NCBI GenBank assembly: GCA_913062955.1 | Contig: CAJXZP010000011.1 | Span: 1 to 64,000, forward strand | Length of the DNA stretch: 64,000 nt | Reading direction: 5' to 3' | DNA from: an uncultured Flavobacteriales bacterium | GTDB lineage: Bacteria; Bacteroidota; Bacteroidia; Flavobacteriales_G; Salibacteraceae | Part shown: positions 62,878 to 64,000 of the stretch, in pieces | How the letters are laid out: every line of letters begins with the position of its first letter | How positions within the stretch are numbered: position 1 is the first letter of the stretch | Program-made: the position numbers and the translations under genes | Notes under the pieces: generated by a model | Database searches by the model: none | The model's input: the letters and a program-made list of their open reading frames with translations, nothing else | What the model was told of the DNA's origin: nothing

Positions 62878-63381
62878 GCTTTACTAATATTTAATGCAAC
62901 GGTCAGAATGGGAACCATAATCTGCCTTTGGGCATCCATTAATTAATCGCAAGGTAAATTATTTTGCAAAAGGATGAAACATTCTCTGGACCTGTCTTGA
63001 TACGCTAGTAGGCCATTTCTTAGCATTCATGCCTTGGAATAGATGAGAAGCCGGCAAAAGTCTTAACATTTCTGATTGAACGGAAAAGGAGGAAACATAA
63101 TCTAACGATGTAGTATCCTGTTTTGTTTTTAGACGAATAATTATATGGAGTAGGGAGGCTTGGAATTTTCAATGTGGCTCCTATACGCCTTTGATAGGAT
63201 GGGGTGGTTTTTTTTAGGGATCCTGACATTCATGCCTACTTGCGGGTACAAATTCATTAAATAACCGTGTCGAAAAGCGTTGTTAATTACCGGGTGTTGA
63301 GGTCATTAACACGTGTTTTTTATTGCTGGCATCATTATTGAAATCTTGGGTCATCTATACTAATTTAAATAACTTAAATCG
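62878..63381. other. Gene-free region
   Basis: About 500 nt. CATTCATGCCT occurs twice (63025 and 63229 regions). A 69-codon minus-strand frame here has no homology by eye. A promoter for the secreted protein gene at 63382 is expected near 63340-63370, but no exact TAnnTTTG is present. Confidence 0.45.
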
Positions 63382-64000
63382 ATGAAAACTCACCTTTTAA
63401 TTTCAGCTCTAACATTATGGAGCTTTTTAGGAAGTACACAAACATGGCAATGGTCAAAATCTGAAGGGAATACTGGATCTGATCAGGCGATGAGTGTGGT
63501 TACGGATCTGAATGGAAATATTTTGATGACTGGGCAATATGGTAGCCCAACCCTTACTTTTGGAAATAATACCTTAACAAATGCAATGACTAACGGTGCT
63601 GCGGATGCATTTGTGGTTAAATATAATTCTTTGGGTAATGTACTTTGGACTCAAAATATTTCAGGTAAACTACAAGATATTGGTCATTGTATAATTACGG
63701 ATGCTTTAGGGAATGTATATGTTTCTGGAAAGTTTGAAAGTGACACATTAACCATTGGCAGTACTCTGCTTTTCAATTCGCAAGGAACGGATATTTTTCT
63801 TCTTAAATTTGATTCTAATGGAAATTTACTTTGGGCAAAAAATGCGGGAGGAGCCTATCATGTAACGGGGGGGAGTTTAGCGGTTGACCCTTTAGGAAAT
63901 GTGGTGATGACGGGCTCTTTCAATAGCCCTGATATTACTTTTGGAAGCACGATATTATTTAATTCTAATCCTTCTTCACATGATGTATTCATGGTGAAAT
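63382..64000 (+). CDS. Beta-propeller (SBBP-type) secreted protein, N-terminal part
   Basis: 206 residues visible from the ATG at 63382; the frame is still open at the window edge. A signal peptide (LLISALTLWSFLGSTQ) is followed by repeats of about 45 residues, each carrying 'D..GN....TG.F...LTFG' and 'FV.KYNS.GN.LWT': SVVTDLNGNILMTGQYG, FVVKYNSLGNVLWTQN, FLLKFDSNGNLLWAKN, LAVDPLGNVVMTGSF. These are SBBP/beta-propeller blades. Proteins like this in Flavobacteriales usually end in a T9SS sorting domain, as the gene at the other window edge does. The C-terminus is not visible. Confidence 0.88.
   Translation, partial: MKTHLLISALTLWSFLGSTQTWQWSKSEGNTGSDQAMSVVTDLNGNILMTGQYGSPTLTFGNNTLTNAMTNGAADAFVVKYNSLGNVLWTQNISGKLQDIGHCIITDALGNVYVSGKFESDTLTIGSTLLFNSQGTDIFLLKFDSNGNLLWAKNAGGAYHVTGGSLAVDPLGNVVMTGSFNSPDITFGSTILFNSNPSSHDVFMVK

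Noticed and set aside
63020-63229. 69-codon minus-strand frame
   Set aside because: No domain, signal or conserved pattern by eye, biased composition, no promoter or partner gene; the region reads as gene-free.
1-64000. CRISPR array, tRNA, rRNA or mobile element
   Set aside because: I read through for regular repeats with spacers, TTCRANNC arms, rRNA-like blocks, transposase motifs and terminal repeats, and found none. A tRNAscan-SE or Infernal run would settle tRNAs and small RNAs.

Overview
The window is a stretch of chromosome from a member of the Bacteroidota, most likely a marine or freshwater Flavobacteriales close to the Crocinitomicaceae/Cryomorphaceae. That placement is inference. 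It rests on type IX secretion (T9SS) type-B sorting domains, many families confined to or typical of this phylum (DUF4294, DUF6702, DUF4199, DUF3667, DUF4136, DUF6252, GlmU-like nucleotidyltransferase), low G+C, no Shine-Dalgarno sequences, and many exact copies of the Bacteroidota -7 box TAnnTTTG just upstream of genes. It looks like core chromosome. I saw no insertion sequence, prophage, CRISPR array, rRNA or tRNA gene. Both ends cut through genes for large secreted proteins.

Layout. 1-1.1 kb: the tail of a T9SS type-B secreted protein and an odd gene-free region with hairpins. 1.1-8.4 kb (minus): dipeptidyl peptidase III, a small TPR protein, a TerB/FHA-like/ABCG transporter fusion and a dihydrolipoyl-dehydrogenase-like flavoprotein without its redox cysteines. 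8.6-12.2 kb: two envelope proteins, a chloramphenicol acetyltransferase homologue, an NTF2-like lipoprotein and a JmjC-type oxygenase. 12.4-19.8 kb: ClpB, a Cys/His-rich lipoprotein, a DUF481 protein and the tRNA-maturation operon cca / PRiA4_ORF3-like / miaA. 20.5-23.5 kb: an overlapping operon nfeD / 63-aa membrane protein / mltF-like. 23.7-27.3 kb: thiol redox genes (tpx, trxB, OsmC) with DUF4294 and a membrane protein. 27.4-36.3 kb: DUF4136 lipoprotein with a beta-barrel, HtpG, M1 peptidase, DUF6702, secreted bleomycin-hydrolase-type protease and a dienelactone-hydrolase-like protein. 37-43.7 kb: aroE, popT (DUF368), a ComA-like phosphosulfolactate synthase behind a TPR gene, glmM and a cysteine desulfurase. 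43.8-50.6 kb: a second DUF4136 lipoprotein, an SpmA-SpmB fusion, a DUF6252 lipoprotein, tsaC/sua5, a beta-helix lipoprotein, rpmE2 (L31 type B) and the GlmU-like protein. 50.7-56.2 kb: Lon, threonine aldolase, TypA/BipA. 56.3-60.1 kb: twin 272-aa lipoproteins divergent from an ECF sigma factor operon. 60.4-62.9 kb (minus): DUF4199, a GDCCVxC protein, MerTP and DUF3667. 63.4 kb to the end: the start of a beta-propeller secreted protein.

Common themes are envelope and secretion biology (lipoproteins, T9SS cargo, peptidoglycan and undecaprenyl-phosphate handling), proteostasis (ClpB, HtpG, Lon) and thiol redox defence.

The most unusual item is the ECF sigma factor whose overlapping partner looks like a transmembrane anti-sigma factor ending in a PKD domain and a T9SS type-B sorting domain. 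This could be a device that reports on T9SS activity. Next in interest are a roughly 24-nt motif shared by two hairpin-bearing gene-free regions that also carry Thr/Ile-rich mini-ORFs, the redox-dead Lpd homologue, the 22-cysteine lipoprotein and the bacterial ComA homologue.
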